A DNA stretch of 53,357 bases from Gemmatimonadota bacterium (GCA_016873995.1 VGVR01000022.1:1-53357); one strand, 5' to 3'; numbered from the stretch's first letter, positions 10,729 to 20,213 are shown. The notes: generated by a model not told the origin, from the sequence alone. A program made the numbers and translations.

Positions 10729-11403
10729 TCAGCGCCGGCCTTCGCCGGCATCCTGATCCAGATAGAGCGTGAGGTTGTCCTGACGGTGCGCCGCCGGGGG
10801 AGCCGATGGCGCCTTGGGCGCGGGGGGAGCCGCGGGCGGCTCGCCGGAAGCGACCGACTCCTCGGCACTCCGCGTGCCCAGGTCGAGCTCGATGGCGCGC
10901 TCCTCCAGTGGCTTGCGGCCCTCCTCCACCGACACCACGTCGAGCTCTCGTTGAAGCAGCTGGCGGAACTCCCTCAAGAAACGCGTGCGGCGGCGGTCCA
11001 GCTGCTCCACCGCGTCGTCGAGCTTGTCGAGCTGCCGTTCGGCTCCCCGCAGCTTGGTGCGTGCCTCGGCCTCCGCTTCTGCACCCAACCTGCGCGCTTC
11101 CGTCTCGGCCTCGCGGACGATGGTCTCGGCCTCGCGCTGAGCCTGCGATCGAATCTCGGCGCGCAGCTCCTGAGCAGTGACGAGCGCGGCTTGCACGGCC
11201 TGCTCGCGGTCCGTCTGGGAGTTGACCTGTGCCTGGAGCGCACTGACACGCTCCTTGAGCGCCATGTTCTCTCGCGTGATCGCCTCCAGGCGATCGGCGG
11301 CGATCTCCAGGAAGACATCGACCTCCTGGGGATCGTATCCGCGCATCAGTTTCTTGAAATCGCCGCGCTTGTTGCGGACGTCGAGCGGCGTAAGGTCGAT
11401 CAT
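10729..11403 (-). CDS. divIVA: DivIVA-domain coiled-coil protein
   Basis: The 224-residue protein has the DivIVA N-terminal membrane-targeting and dimer region (LTPLDVRNKRGDFKKLMRGY, then DPQEVDVFLEIAADRLE). A long charged coiled coil (about 45-165) follows, and then a proline/alanine-rich disordered tail with a short hydrophobic LTLYLDQD end. DivIVA proteins sense curved membrane and place division or growth machinery at poles and septa; this role is inferred. Its ATG overlaps the yggS stop as ATGA, a classic yggS-divIVA-ileS neighbourhood. The tail after residue 185 is likely poorly conserved. Confidence 0.88.
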   Translation of the reverse strand: MIDLTPLDVRNKRGDFKKLMRGYDPQEVDVFLEIAADRLEAITRENMALKERVSALQAQVNSQTDREQAVQAALVTAQELRAEIRSQAQREAETIVREAETEARRLGAEAEAEARTKLRGAERQLDKLDDAVEQLDRRRTRFLREFRQLLQRELDVVSVEEGRKPLEERAIELDLGTRSAEESVASGEPPAAPPAPKAPSAPPAAHRQDNLTLYLDQDAGEGRR

Positions 11404-12122
11404 GCGTACCCCCTCGCTCCGAAGAGTGCAGTACCGATCCGGATCATCGTGCTCCCCTCCTGGATCGCGATCTCCAAGTCGTTGGTCATGCCCATGGATA
11501 GCTCGGGGCCGACTCGATCCGTGACCCGTCGCAGTCTCTCGTGGACCTCGCGCAGTCCAGCGAAGGCCGCGCGGAGCACCGACTCGTCCTCGACCAGCGG
11601 TGCCATGGTCATGAGGCCATCGACGGCGAGCCCCGGCATCTCGGCCAGGCGGTGGACGGACTCGACTGCACGGTCAGCAGTGAATCCGCCCTTGGTGGCC
11701 TCTCCCGAGGTGTTGACCTGCGCGAGAACATGGACCGCGGCGCGGTCGTCGACGCCGATTCGCGACAGGCGCTCCGCAAGCGACTCCGAGTCCAGCGAGT
11801 GGATGAGATGCGCGAGCTCGGCAGCCCGCCGTGCCTTGCGCCCTTGGACGTGGCCGATCATGTGCCACCGGGCGGCCTCCCGCCCGCGCACGCGCACTTT
11901 CTCCTCGAGCTCATCCACGCGGTTCTCGCCGAGGTCTCGCAGCCCTGCGGCGAGAGCGGCATCGATCGCCTCCACCGGGTGCCCCTTCGTGACGGCAACC
12001 AAGCGCACCGACGAGCCCTCCCTGCCCGTCGAGCGGATGGCGTGCTCGACTCTATCACGTACGAGGGGGAGCGTGTGCTCCAGCCTCTCTGCGTAGGTCT
12101 CGGCAGCTGCAGGCGCCATCAT
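11400..12122 (-). CDS. yggS: PLP homeostasis protein YggS/PROSC family
   Basis: The 240-residue protein matches the single-domain alanine-racemase-like barrel that binds pyridoxal phosphate. The lysine lies in VRLVAVTKGHP, and further family motifs are LGENRVDELEEK, WHMIGHVQGRKAR, LAQVNTSGEATKGGF and SMGMTNDLEIAIQEGSTMIRIG. It regulates free PLP levels and amino-acid balance and has no known enzymatic reaction. It is the first gene after the terminator at 12153-12187, so it probably starts a yggS-divIVA-ileS-rluD transcription unit. The first of two adjacent methionine codons is taken as the start; the second would change little. Confidence 0.92.
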   Translation of the reverse strand: MMAPAAAETYAERLEHTLPLVRDRVEHAIRSTGREGSSVRLVAVTKGHPVEAIDAALAAGLRDLGENRVDELEEKVRVRGREAARWHMIGHVQGRKARRAAELAHLIHSLDSESLAERLSRIGVDDRAAVHVLAQVNTSGEATKGGFTADRAVESVHRLAEMPGLAVDGLMTMAPLVEDESVLRAAFAGLREVHERLRRVTDRVGPELSMGMTNDLEIAIQEGSTMIRIGTALFGARGYA

Positions 12123-12152
12123 CGGTTCGATGTCACTCGTGGGTCGAGAACG

Positions 12153-12187
12153 AAAAAGGGACTCCGCCAGGGCGCCGGCGGAGTCCC
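12153..12187 (-). terminator. Strong rho-independent terminator after exbD
   Basis: On the minus strand an eleven-base perfect stem (GGGACTCCGCC pairing with GGCGGAGTCCC, plus coordinates 12158-12168 and 12177-12187) with an eight-base loop is followed by TTTTT. It lies between the second exbD and yggS and would end the unit running down from ftsH/cdaA/exbB. Confidence 0.88.
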
Positions 12188-12278
12188 GAGGAAATGCTCC
12201 AGGCGTCCGGCTACCCGGTCTGGAAGGTAATTCGGGAGTAGGCGCGGAGGAGCACCCAGCGGCCGGAGCGCGACGATC

Positions 12279-12728
12279 TCATCGACGCTCCCGCTGCATG
12301 CTCTGCTCCAGCTGGGCGGCGAAAACCACGCGCACCACGCCGGCCGCCACCAGCTCCTTCTGCAGCTGATCCATGTAGATATACGGCACTTCGCGGTCGC
12401 CCCGGATGGAGATGACCAACGCCCGCTCGGACGCTGCGTACAGCGGGGCCACGTAGTCCGACACTTGCTCCAGCGGGAACGCCTGGTCGTTCATGAAGAC
12501 GCGGCCGTCGCGCTCCATCCAGATGTTGAGGATGTTCTTCTGCTTCTCGTCGATCTTCTCGGCGGCCAAGGCCTCGGGCCAGACGATGGGCCGCTCCCGG
12601 TCCGTCTGGAAGACGGTGGTCACCATGAAGAAGATCATCAACAGGAACGCGATATCCGCCAGCGAACAGGTCGGAATGTCCGACGCCGCCCGCGACTTCC
12701 GCTGAAACCCTGAGCCTTTGATCGCCAT
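12279..12728 (-). CDS. exbD: ExbD/TolR-type biopolymer transport protein (second copy)
   Basis: The 149-residue protein has a short cytoplasmic N terminus and one transmembrane helix with the essential acidic residue in SLADIAFLLMIFFMVTTVF (about 22-40). A periplasmic domain follows (about 45-140). This is the ExbD/TolR plan: the Asp takes part in proton-driven work together with an ExbB/TolQ pentamer. It follows the other exbD by two bases and exbB just above, so the three form one unit, ended by the terminator at 12153-12187. The paralogue differs mainly in its periplasmic domain. No tonB or tolA lies in the window. Confidence 0.92.
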   Translation of the reverse strand: MAIKGSGFQRKSRAASDIPTCSLADIAFLLMIFFMVTTVFQTDRERPIVWPEALAAEKIDEKQKNILNIWMERDGRVFMNDQAFPLEQVSDYVAPLYAASERALVISIRGDREVPYIYMDQLQKELVAAGVVRVVFAAQLEQSMQRERR

Positions 12729-12730
12729 CG

Positions 12731-13156
12731 CTATGGCTCCAAGATCTGAAGCGAGATGCGCTCGGCGTTCGCGGAATGGAGCGCGTCGAGCACGTCGATC
12801 ATGTATCGATAGGGCGTCTCAGGGTGCGTCTTCACCGCAGCGATGATGTTCGGGTTCGACGTCACCTCCTGACGCCAGATCGCCTCCACCTCCTGCGGCC
12901 GGAGCTGCTGCACCTGCTGGCTCTCCCCGCGACGCACGTCCACGATGCCGCTCGGCTGCACGATCAGATGCAGGATGTTGCGCTGGCTCACCTGGGCCTC
13001 GACGCCCTCCTCCGGGAGGACGATGGCCAGCCCGCGATCCTTCGGGAACGTCGTGGTCACCAGAAAGAAGATCATGAGCAGGAACGCGATATCCGCCATG
13101 GAGGCGGTGGGGATCTCGCTGCTGACTTTGATCTTCTTCTTGTTGATGAATGGCAT
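12731..13156 (-). CDS. exbD: ExbD/TolR-type biopolymer transport protein (first copy)
   Basis: The 141-residue protein has the basic start PFINKKKIKVSSEIPTASM, a transmembrane helix containing the conserved Asp (MADIAFLLMIFFLVTTTF, about 20-37) and a periplasmic domain ending in RISLQILEP. It should form the proton-channel core with the ExbB protein encoded 17 bases upstream. Together with the second ExbD this would allow a mixed ExbD dimer inside one ExbB pentamer, which is inference. The start ATG at 13156 fits the family N terminus. Confidence 0.93.
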   Translation of the reverse strand: MPFINKKKIKVSSEIPTASMADIAFLLMIFFLVTTTFPKDRGLAIVLPEEGVEAQVSQRNILHLIVQPSGIVDVRRGESQQVQQLRPQEVEAIWRQEVTSNPNIIAAVKTHPETPYRYMIDVLDALHSANAERISLQILEP

Positions 13157-13173
13157 GGTCGGAGCCTCTCGGT

Positions 13174-13866
13174 CTACGAGCTCGGGCCGGAAACAGCAGC
13201 CGGCTTGACGTGCACGATTTCCAGGCGGCCCTCACGCTCGAGCGCCCACGCCAGCTTGAGCACGTGATCCGCACCGCGCTCCATATCCACGATGAGCGAG
13301 TCGATGCGGGTCACGAAGAAGTTGTACATGATGTTGACTGGGATCGCGATGACGAGCCCCGCAGCGGTCGTGATGAGTGCGACCTTGATGCCGCCGGCGA
13401 CCAGAGCGGGCTCGACCTGGCCCGCGGCCTCGATGGCCCCGAACGCCTGGATCATGCCCGCCACGGTTCCCATGAACCCGAGCAGGGGCGCGACGTTGGC
13501 TACGGTCGCGAGGAGGATGAGTCCTCTCTCCAAGAATCCCAGCTCGATGGTGCCCGTCACGCTGATGGCCGCCTCGAGCTCGTGGGCCCCGAGCTTCCTG
13601 CTCTGGATCCGCCGAAGCCCGGCGAGCAGGATCGCGGCCGCGGGTCCGGGCGTCGAGTAGGCGATCTCGCTGGCCCGATCGAGGTCGCCGTCGCGCATGG
13701 CCGCCTCGACTTCGCGCAGGACCCGCTCGGTGCCGCGATGGGCCAACCGGAGTGTCCAGGCTTTGGCGAAGATCACGCCGAGCGCCACCATCGAGCAGAG
13801 CAGGAGCGGGTACATGAACCATCCGCCGTCGACGAACAGCGTCATCAGGCTATAGCTGGTGTCCAC
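13174..13866 (-). CDS. exbB: ExbB/TolQ/MotA-type proton channel protein
   Basis: The 230-residue protein has three transmembrane segments (about 10-35, 112-135 and 155-178) and the family core PLLGFMGTVAGMIQAFGAIE followed by TTAAGLVIAIPVNIMYNFF. It starts with GTG. It forms the pentameric inner-membrane channel that powers TonB- or Tol-type outer-membrane processes with ExbD. Gene order exbB-exbD-exbD is a common energiser arrangement in outer-membrane-bearing phyla. cdaA lies 69 bases upstream on the same strand. Confidence 0.93.
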   Translation of the reverse strand: MDTSYSLMTLFVDGGWFMYPLLLCSMVALGVIFAKAWTLRLAHRGTERVLREVEAAMRDGDLDRASEIAYSTPGPAAAILLAGLRRIQSRKLGAHELEAAISVTGTIELGFLERGLILLATVANVAPLLGFMGTVAGMIQAFGAIEAAGQVEPALVAGGIKVALITTAAGLVIAIPVNIMYNFFVTRIDSLIVDMERGADHVLKLAWALEREGRLEIVHVKPAAVSGPSS

Positions 13867-13935
13867 GCCTACGTCCGCTGCTGAGGGAGGCCCGTCCCCG
13901 GAAGGGTCGGCAAGCCCAATGTGGCCCGGACGGCG

Positions 13936-14751
13936 TCACGTCGTCAACGCGCCGGAGAGGCTCGCATCCCCGACGCCCGCCTGCTCCGGCGCCCCCTGAC
14001 CCGAGATGATCGCGCGCAGCCGGTCCGGGTCGACGTCGCGCTCGAGGGCACCCGCTTGGGCGACGGCGACCTGAGAGCTCTCCTCGCTCACCACGATCAC
14101 GATCGCGTCGGTCTCCTCGCTCAACCCCAGGGCGGCCCGGTGACGCGTGCCGAGTGTGCGATCCTGCACTGAAGACTGAGTCAGGGGGAGGATCGCTCCC
14201 GCACAACGGATGCGGTCGCCCGAGACGAGCACCGCGCCATCGTGCAAGGGTGAATAGGGCGTGAAGATCGTCACCAGCATCTCGGCCGAGACGGGCGCGT
14301 CCACGCGGCTGCCCGTCAGCGCGAACTCCTCCAACGACGCCCTCTGCTCGATGGCGATGATGGCGCCATGGCGGGCGCGGGCGAGCCGCTCCGTGGCGTC
14401 TACCACCTCCTCGGCGACCCGCGTCCCTTCGAGCCGATGGAAAGCTCGGATCATGCGGTTGCGCCCGAGTCGGGCGAGCGCCGCGCGCAGCTCGGGTTGG
14501 AAGACCACGAGAGCGGCGATAGCACCGTATTGGAACGCGGCCTCCAGCAGCGTACGCACCAGAATGAGGTCGAGCATCCTCGCGAGGCCGTATCCGACCG
14601 CGAGCAGCACGACGCCCAGCACGATCTGCATCGCCCGCGTCCGCTGGATCACGAACAGGATGCGGTAGAGCAGGAACGCGACGATCAAGATCTCGACCAG
14701 GTCCGTCCAGCCTGGCCGCAGGAACTGGAGCTGCTCCCAGATCCCCATCAC
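13936..14751 (-). CDS. cdaA: Membrane diadenylate cyclase CdaA (c-di-AMP synthase)
   Basis: The 271-residue protein has three N-terminal transmembrane segments (about 15-35, 40-60 and 65-85) and a DAC domain with both catalytic signatures: LHDGAVLV (DGA) and GTRHRAALGLSEETDA (RHR). It makes c-di-AMP from two ATP at the inner membrane, linked in other bacteria to potassium and cell-wall control. The start could be GTG 14751 or the adjacent ATG 14748; a GGGAGG ribosome site precedes both. It sits between ftsH and exbB. folP and cdaR, its frequent partners in other groups, are not here. Confidence 0.95.
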   Translation of the reverse strand: MMGIWEQLQFLRPGWTDLVEILIVAFLLYRILFVIQRTRAMQIVLGVVLLAVGYGLARMLDLILVRTLLEAAFQYGAIAALVVFQPELRAALARLGRNRMIRAFHRLEGTRVAEEVVDATERLARARHGAIIAIEQRASLEEFALTGSRVDAPVSAEMLVTIFTPYSPLHDGAVLVSGDRIRCAGAILPLTQSSVQDRTLGTRHRAALGLSEETDAIVIVVSEESSQVAVAQAGALERDVDPDRLRAIISGQGAPEQAGVGDASLSGALTT

Positions 14752-14797
14752 CGCGCACGCCTCCCACTCCCCGACTTTTCAGCTGGGGAGCGATGCA

Positions 14798-16828
14798 TCA
14801 GGCGAGCTCGTCCTCGTCCCTGGGCGCGGTCACCCCGGGCGCAGGCCCGGGAAGGGGCCCTTCTCCTCCCGCGAGGCCGAAGCCTCTGGGGGCCTTCTCC
14901 GGCAGCGCCGGCGCCTTCGCGAGCTTCGGCGGCGCACTCTCTTGCACCACCACCGGGAGCGGCGGCAGGCCTTCGCCACGCGCGAGGGCCTCGACATCCT
15001 CCCGGCCGAGCGTCTCGCGCTCGAGCAGCGCCTGCGCGATCGACTCGAGCAGATCGCGGTTGGCCGAGAGTACCTGCTGAGCCTTCTGGTGCGCCTCGTC
15101 GATGATGCGCTTGATCTCCTCGTCGACGATGCGCTGCGTGTGCTCGGACACCGTGCGGCGCTGCACGAGCTCGCGGCCCAGGAAGACCTCCTGCTCGTTG
15201 TCGCCCACCGCCACGAGCCCAATGACGTCGCTCATGCCGAACGACGTGACCATGCGACGCGCCATCGCGGTCGCGCGCTCGATGTCGTTGCCAGCCCCCG
15301 TCGTGATGTCCTCGGGCCCGAAGATCAACTCTTCGGCGACGCGACCGCCGAAGAGCATGGCGAGCTGGCTCTCCATCCAATCCTTGGTATAGGAGTGCCG
15401 GTCCTCCTCGGGCAGGCTGGCCGTGATGCCCAGCGCCCGACCGCGCGGCACGATGGTCACCTTGTGCACGGGGTCCAGCCCGGGGACTCGAAGCCCGATC
15501 ACCGCGTGGCCGGCCTCGTGATAGGCGGTCAGCCTCCGCTCCCTCTCGTTCAGGACGAGGCTCTTCCGCTCGGTGCCGAGCATGACCTTGTCCTTGGCTC
15601 GCTCGAAGTCCTCCATGGTGACGCGGTCGCCGTCGCGCCGGGCGGCCAGGAGCGCGGCTTCGTTGCAGATGTTCTCGAGGTCCGCACCGCTCATCCCGGG
15701 TGTGCCACGCGCAATCACGGAGAGCACCACGTCATCTGCCAACGGCAGCTTCTTCGCGTGCACCCGCAGAATGCCCTCGCGCCCCTTCACGTCGGGCGCA
15801 TCCACGACGACCTGGCGGTCGAAGCGGCCGGGGCGAAGCAGCGCGGGGTCCAGCACGTCGGGCCGGTTCGTGGCGGCCAGCAAGATGACGCCTTCGTTCG
15901 ACTCGAAGCCGTCCATCTCCACCAGCAGGGCATTCAGGGTCTGCTCCCGCTCGTCGTGCCCACCGCCCAGGCCGGCACCGCGGTGACGCCCCACGGCATC
16001 GATCTCGTCCACGAAGATGATGCAGGGTGCGTGCGCCTTGCCCTGCTCGAAGAGGTCGCGCACGCGCGAGGCGCCTACGCCCACGAACATCTCGACGAAG
16101 TCGGAGCCGGACATCTGGAAGAAGGGCCTCCCCGCCTCACCTGCCACCGCACGTGCGAGGAGCGTCTTGCCCGTCCCCGGAGGGCCGACCAACAGCACGC
16201 CTTTGGGGAGCCGACCGCCGAGCCGCGAGAACTTGGCCGGGTCCTTGAGGAACTCGATGATCTCCTGGAGCTCCTCCTTGGCCTCGTCCGCGCCGGCGAC
16301 GTCTGCGAAAGTCACCTTGGGCGTGTCGGGCGAGATCAGCTTGGCCTTCGAACGACCGAATTGGAACGCGCGGTTCCCCCCGCCCTGCATCGTCCGGAAG
16401 ATCCAAATCCAGAACGCGATGAAGAGGAGCCAGGGCAGGAACGTGATCAGGAGCGTCCCGAAACCGCGCTGCGGCGCGTCCGCGGAGACGTCGACGCCCT
16501 TGGCCTCGAGATCGTCGAGCAGTTGCCGGTCCGGTTCCGCCGGAAGCCGCACGTGGAAGCGGGTGTAGTCCTGACCGTCGACCTGGATGGTCGTTCGGAA
16601 CTCCCCCTCGACGATGCGGTCGCGGAAGATCACCTCGTCGAGGCGGTCGGCATCCAGGTGCCCCCGGAACTCGGTGAAGCTGAGCTCCACGATAGGCTGA
16701 CTCTGGCTCCCCACCAACCGAATGGCGATGAGCAACATGAGCGCCATCATCATCAAGAACGCAGCGTTCTTTGACACGCGACCCAAGCGGTTGGGATCGT
16801 CGGGTCGCTTCGAGTCGGGCTCAGGCAT
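14798..16828 (-). CDS. ftsH: ATP-dependent zinc metalloprotease FtsH
   Basis: The 676-residue protein has two transmembrane helices (about 22-40 and 124-144) around a periplasmic domain. The AAA+ domain carries Walker A GPPGTGKT (215-222), Walker [12 protein letters not shown] and the second region of homology [18 protein letters not shown]. The M41 protease domain has HEAGH (437-441). It degrades misfolded and regulatory membrane proteins. The C-terminal 55 residues are proline-rich and probably disordered. hpt ends 59 bases upstream, an arrangement (tilS-hpt-ftsH) shared by many bacteria. Confidence 0.97.
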   Translation of the reverse strand: MPEPDSKRPDDPNRLGRVSKNAAFLMMMALMLLIAIRLVGSQSQPIVELSFTEFRGHLDADRLDEVIFRDRIVEGEFRTTIQVDGQDYTRFHVRLPAEPDRQLLDDLEAKGVDVSADAPQRGFGTLLITFLPWLLFIAFWIWIFRTMQGGGNRAFQFGRSKAKLISPDTPKVTFADVAGADEAKEELQEIIEFLKDPAKFSRLGGRLPKGVLLVGPPGTGKTLLARAVAGEAGRPFFQMSGSDFVEMFVGVGASRVRDLFEQGKAHAPCIIFVDEIDAVGRHRGAGLGGGHDEREQTLNALLVEMDGFESNEGVILLAATNRPDVLDPALLRPGRFDRQVVVDAPDVKGREGILRVHAKKLPLADDVVLSVIARGTPGMSGADLENICNEAALLAARRDGDRVTMEDFERAKDKVMLGTERKSLVLNERERRLTAYHEAGHAVIGLRVPGLDPVHKVTIVPRGRALGITASLPEEDRHSYTKDWMESQLAMLFGGRVAEELIFGPEDITTGAGNDIERATAMARRMVTSFGMSDVIGLVAVGDNEQEVFLGRELVQRRTVSEHTQRIVDEEIKRIIDEAHQKAQQVLSANRDLLESIAQALLERETLGREDVEALARGEGLPPLPVVVQESAPPKLAKAPALPEKAPRGFGLAGGEGPLPGPAPGVTAPRDEDELA

Positions 16829-16887
16829 CGGGGCAGCTCTCGGAACGGCTCACTTCGGGGTCCTGCGGCCGCAATTCGGTCGCAGTC

Positions 16888-17442
16888 CTACTCAAGGCTC
16901 GCGATATAAGGTAGATGGCGGAAGTCTTCAGCATGGTCGAGTCCGTACCCCACCAAGAACTCGTTGGGTGCGTTGAACCCTACCCACCGCGGCTCCAAGT
17001 GGTCCGTACCGAGTCGTTTGTGAAGCAACGCACATACCTCCAGGCTCGCCGGAGCCCGAGCCTGTAGGCGCGGGAGGAGCTTCTTCAGCGTCGTCCCGCT
17101 GTCGATGATGTCCTCGACGATGAGCACCGCGCGCCCGGCCAGCGAGGTGCTGGGATCGTAGAGGAGGCGCACGTCCCCGGAGGAAGTGGTCCCGGCGCCG
17201 TAGCTCGCCGCCACCAGGAAGTCCACCTGGAGGGGAATCGTGATCTCCCGCACGAGGTCGGCCAGGAAGATGAAGGACCCCTTCAGGAGTCCAATCACCA
17301 ACAGGCGGTCTTCGGGGCGGTAGGCTGCCGAGATCTCGGTGCCGAGCGCGCGCACCCGGTCACCCAGCTCCTCCGCGGTGAAGGCGACTCGGCGCACGGC
17401 CCGGTCGGCCAGGCGACGGTCTCGGGCGGCCACCGACGTCAT
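16888..17442 (-). CDS. hpt: Hypoxanthine phosphoribosyltransferase
   Basis: The 184-residue purine-salvage enzyme transfers phosphoribose from PRPP to hypoxanthine or guanine. The PRPP loop is VLIVEDIIDSGTTLKKL (about 106-122), and further family motifs are LLVIGLLKGSFIFLADLVRE and DFLVAASYG. The ATG at 17442 overlaps the tilS stop as ATGA. A much longer frame runs upstream through tilS, but its residues are not protein-like, so the internal ATG is the real start. The tilS-hpt pairing is highly conserved. Confidence 0.94.
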   Translation of the reverse strand: MTSVAARDRRLADRAVRRVAFTAEELGDRVRALGTEISAAYRPEDRLLVIGLLKGSFIFLADLVREITIPLQVDFLVAASYGAGTTSSGDVRLLYDPSTSLAGRAVLIVEDIIDSGTTLKKLLPRLQARAPASLEVCALLHKRLGTDHLEPRWVGFNAPNEFLVGYGLDHAEDFRHLPYIASLE

Positions 17443-18785
17443 CCGACTTCGATGCCGAGGACGCTGCCGGCCTCGGGCGGGTGTCGGGCAGGCGCGATTC
17501 CGGGAATCCAGAGCACCTCCCCCTCCGCGTCGACCACGAGGGGGACAGCGCGTCGCTCCGGACCGGGGATGCGATGCTCGAGGAGGAGCTTCTTCACTTT
17601 CTTGGTGATCGGCTTCCCACTCGAGCGAAGGAGGATCCGATCGCCCGGCTCGCGCGCGCGTACCCAGAGGGGGAAACGAAGGCGGTCGAGGGCGAAGCTC
17701 GCGCTCGTCGGCCCCGGACCCCGTCCCTCGAGCCCCCAGGCGACCGGAACGTCCCGCCCGGCCAGGAGCGCGCTCCCCGACCCGGGGCCCACATCCGCGA
17801 TGGCGAGCGGCCGGTCTGCTCGTGCTCGAGCGGGGGCCACGATGTGGACCCGGCCCAGCTCGAGCGCGAGGGTGAGTCCGCCGCCGAGGTCGATGCGCTG
17901 GCCGCTGCGTCCGTCTGCCACGAGCTCGACTGCCCGCCGTGTGGCGACCTCGTCGAGCGAGCCGCCCATCCTTGCGACCACGCTGCGGAGCGCGCGCGCC
18001 CGCACCGCAGGGTGGAGCCCGACGAGAGCGGGACGGTCGACCCAGAGCCCCCCCGCCCCGTCCTCGATTCCGAGCGACGGGAGTAACCCAGTCACGACGC
18101 TGTCCCATCCGGCTTCGTCCTCGCGGGCGAGGTCCGCCAGCCGGACCAGCGCCCTGCGGGCGCCCGGGGCCACCAGTCGTTCGATGCCGGGGAGGACGAC
18201 GTGGCGTAGTGCGTTGCGGGCATATCCGAGGCTCGCGTTGGTCGCATCCTCCCGCCACGAGATATGTTGCTCCTGCGCGTACGCTTCGAGCTCCTCGCGC
18301 CAGAAGGCGAGCAGCGGGCGAAAGAGCGTGTCGCGCAGGGGGGCCATTCCCCCGAGGCCCGCCTGCCCCGTCCCGCGGAGCGCCCGGAAGAGCACCGTCT
18401 CGGCCTGGTCGTCGGCGTGGTGGGCGGTCAGGACGAGGCTCGCGTCAACCTGCCGGCGCACGTCTTCCAGAAACGCGTAGCGAGCCGCACGCGCGTCTGC
18501 CTCGGACGCGGGCACCGTCGGAGCACGGACCACCCGCGCCTCGATCTCCCATGCCGTGGCGAGTCCAGCCACCCACTTGGCGTCGTCGGCGCTCTCGGGA
18601 CGCATGCCGTGGTCGAAGTGCGCCACCACGAGCCCAGCCCGCGGACGCATTGCGAAACGCAGGAGATGCAAGAGCACGACCGAGTCGAGCCCCCCCGACA
18701 CCGCGACGACCCAACGGTCGTCGGCGACGGCACCTGCACGGGCCAGCGCACTCTGAACGCGCGCCTCGAGCGACTGCACGCTCAT
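17439..18785 (-). CDS. tilS: tRNA(Ile)-lysidine synthase
   Basis: The 448-residue protein has the N-type ATP-pyrophosphatase loop VSGGLDS (29-35), followed by HFDHGMR and AHHADDQAETVLFR. A C-terminal substrate-binding region carries RRAVPLVVDAEGEVLWIPGI near its end. It converts the wobble C of CAU-anticodon tRNA-Ile to lysidine so that AUA is read as Ile. The window contains one CAU tRNA that could be a substrate. It is coupled to the glycerophosphodiesterase gene above and hpt below through ATGA overlaps. Confidence 0.94.
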   Translation of the reverse strand: MSVQSLEARVQSALARAGAVADDRWVVAVSGGLDSVVLLHLLRFAMRPRAGLVVAHFDHGMRPESADDAKWVAGLATAWEIEARVVRAPTVPASEADARAARYAFLEDVRRQVDASLVLTAHHADDQAETVLFRALRGTGQAGLGGMAPLRDTLFRPLLAFWREELEAYAQEQHISWREDATNASLGYARNALRHVVLPGIERLVAPGARRALVRLADLAREDEAGWDSVVTGLLPSLGIEDGAGGLWVDRPALVGLHPAVRARALRSVVARMGGSLDEVATRRAVELVADGRSGQRIDLGGGLTLALELGRVHIVAPARARADRPLAIADVGPGSGSALLAGRDVPVAWGLEGRGPGPTSASFALDRLRFPLWVRAREPGDRILLRSSGKPITKKVKKLLLEHRIPGPERRAVPLVVDAEGEVLWIPGIAPARHPPEAGSVLGIEVG

Positions 18786-19633
18786 GCGGCGACCCCCAGT
18801 GGGCGCGCACCCGGTGGAACCGGGCGCCCCACCAACTCGGTGAGCACGCGCGCCAGCACGTCGGGTCGGTCGGTCTGGATGCCGTCCACGCCGCAGGCGA
18901 GCAGGCGGCGCATATCCTCCTCGCGGTCCACGGTCCAGACCTGCACGGGCACGTTCAGTCGGTGGGCCTCACGCACGAACCGGGGCGTGACCACGCGCAT
19001 CCCTTTCCAGATCTCGGGAACCTGGAAGATGTCCGCGCGGGGAGTGTACGGGCTCCCCCCTGGAAGGCGATGGAGGAGCCAGAAGAGGAGGCCTTGGGGA
19101 AGGCTCGCCCCCCATGGACCGCGGTACCCGCGCGCCCCCGCGCGCTTCGACTCGTGCTCCGCGGCAACGAGCACCCGCTGCTCCGCACCGAGGCGTGCGA
19201 TCAACGCCGCCAGCGGCTCCGCTGCGGCAGCGTCCTTGCACTCCACGTTGATCCAGACGTCGCCGAACGTCACCAGCACCTCCTCCATGGTCGGGATTAC
19301 CACGCCCCGACCTCGGTACGGGTGCGACCCCGATCCGTCGCGGAACCGGTAACCCGCGTCGAGGGACTGGATCTCGTGGAGCGTGAGGTCGGACACACGG
19401 CCACTGCCGTTCGTCGTGCGGTCCACCGTGGGGTCGTGGATGACCACGACGTGCCCGTCCTTGGTGAGGTGAGCGTCCATCTCGAGCATGTCCGCCCACC
19501 AGTCCTCGACGGCTGACCGAAAGGCCACCACGGTGTTCTCGGGGGCGAGGCCGGAGCCGCCCCGGTGGGCCACCAGCATCGGGGCGCCCGCCAGGTAGGC
19601 GCGTCCCGGACGGGGCCGGAGCCAAGGAGTCAT
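18782..19633 (-). CDS. Glycerophosphodiester phosphodiesterase family protein
   Basis: The 283-residue protein carries the GDPD signature: VAHRGGSGLAPENTVVAF, EMDAHLTKDGHVVVIHD with the catalytic HD pair, then WINVECKD and QVWTVDREEDMRRLLACGVDGIQTDRP. It should hydrolyse glycerophosphodiesters to an alcohol and glycerol-3-phosphate. No signal peptide is apparent, so it is probably cytoplasmic. It is translationally coupled to the unknown gene above and to tilS below (ATGA at both ends). Substrate range is not predictable. Confidence 0.9.
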   Translation of the reverse strand: MTPWLRPRPGRAYLAGAPMLVAHRGGSGLAPENTVVAFRSAVEDWWADMLEMDAHLTKDGHVVVIHDPTVDRTTNGSGRVSDLTLHEIQSLDAGYRFRDGSGSHPYRGRGVVIPTMEEVLVTFGDVWINVECKDAAAAEPLAALIARLGAEQRVLVAAEHESKRAGARGYRGPWGASLPQGLLFWLLHRLPGGSPYTPRADIFQVPEIWKGMRVVTPRFVREAHRLNVPVQVWTVDREEDMRRLLACGVDGIQTDRPDVLARVLTELVGRPVPPGARPLGVAA

Positions 19634-20136
19634 CCTGCGGCTTCGATGCGCTCCACGTCCTGGGGCCCAACGCCATGGAACTCGTACAGGACGAGGTCCA
19701 CCAACTGGCTGGTCAGGGCGAGCTCCTCGCGGGCCTGCGCGACCTCGTCCTTCGGGGCCGTGGCGAGGCCGTCTTCCAGCTCGACCACGCGCTTGGCGAG
19801 GAAGCCCAGCACGTCAGCGACCACCTGCGGTCGAGGGCTGGCCGGCGCCTGGGAGTCCGGCATGACCTCGTGCAGCAGGAGTCCGCGGATGTATGCCAAG
19901 AAGCCGGGAAATGCGAGCTGTGCGATCGCCCCCTGCTCGAGAGCCTCTTCGTCCGTGATGTGCTCCCACTCTAGGTCGTTCCAGTAGAGGTTCTGGGCCT
20001 CCTCGACGAGGTACTCCCGGGCTTCTTGGGAAAGCGGCGCTCCCCCGGCGGGGCGGGGCGCTTTCAGGTCGCGCCCGAGGATGCGCTCGATGCGCTCGCG
20101 GCGGGCGTCGATGAGGGTGCTGGCTCGGTCGGTCAT
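19630..20136 (-). CDS. Conserved-looking protein of unknown function
   Basis: I do not recognise this 168-residue protein. It is acidic, alpha-helical in character, has no signal peptide or membrane span, and contains aromatic-rich segments (LYWNDLEWEHI, GFLAYIRGLLLHEV) and a leucine-rich C-terminal helix. Its stop overlaps the glycerophosphodiesterase start, and it is the first gene of the minus-strand unit facing gltB. The coding frame is well supported by the ATGA overlap. A role cannot be assigned. Confidence 0.7.
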   Translation of the reverse strand: MTDRASTLIDARRERIERILGRDLKAPRPAGGAPLSQEAREYLVEEAQNLYWNDLEWEHITDEEALEQGAIAQLAFPGFLAYIRGLLLHEVMPDSQAPASPRPQVVADVLGFLAKRVVELEDGLATAPKDEVAQAREELALTSQLVDLVLYEFHGVGPQDVERIEAAG

Positions 20137-20213
20137 CGGGCCAAGATACGGGCGGCCGAGCGGCCTGGGAATCGTGGCTCACGCACTGGGGAATCCAGGC
20201 GCGGCGCGGTCCC

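Noticed and set aside
7424..10756. Very long plus-strand frame opposite ileS
   Set aside because: The composition is R/H/V/E-rich with no motifs. It mirrors the strong IleRS frame and is a GC-rich codon shadow.
14942..16774. Long plus-strand frame opposite ftsH
   Set aside because: It is a shadow of ftsH; no protein-like motif or ribosome site.
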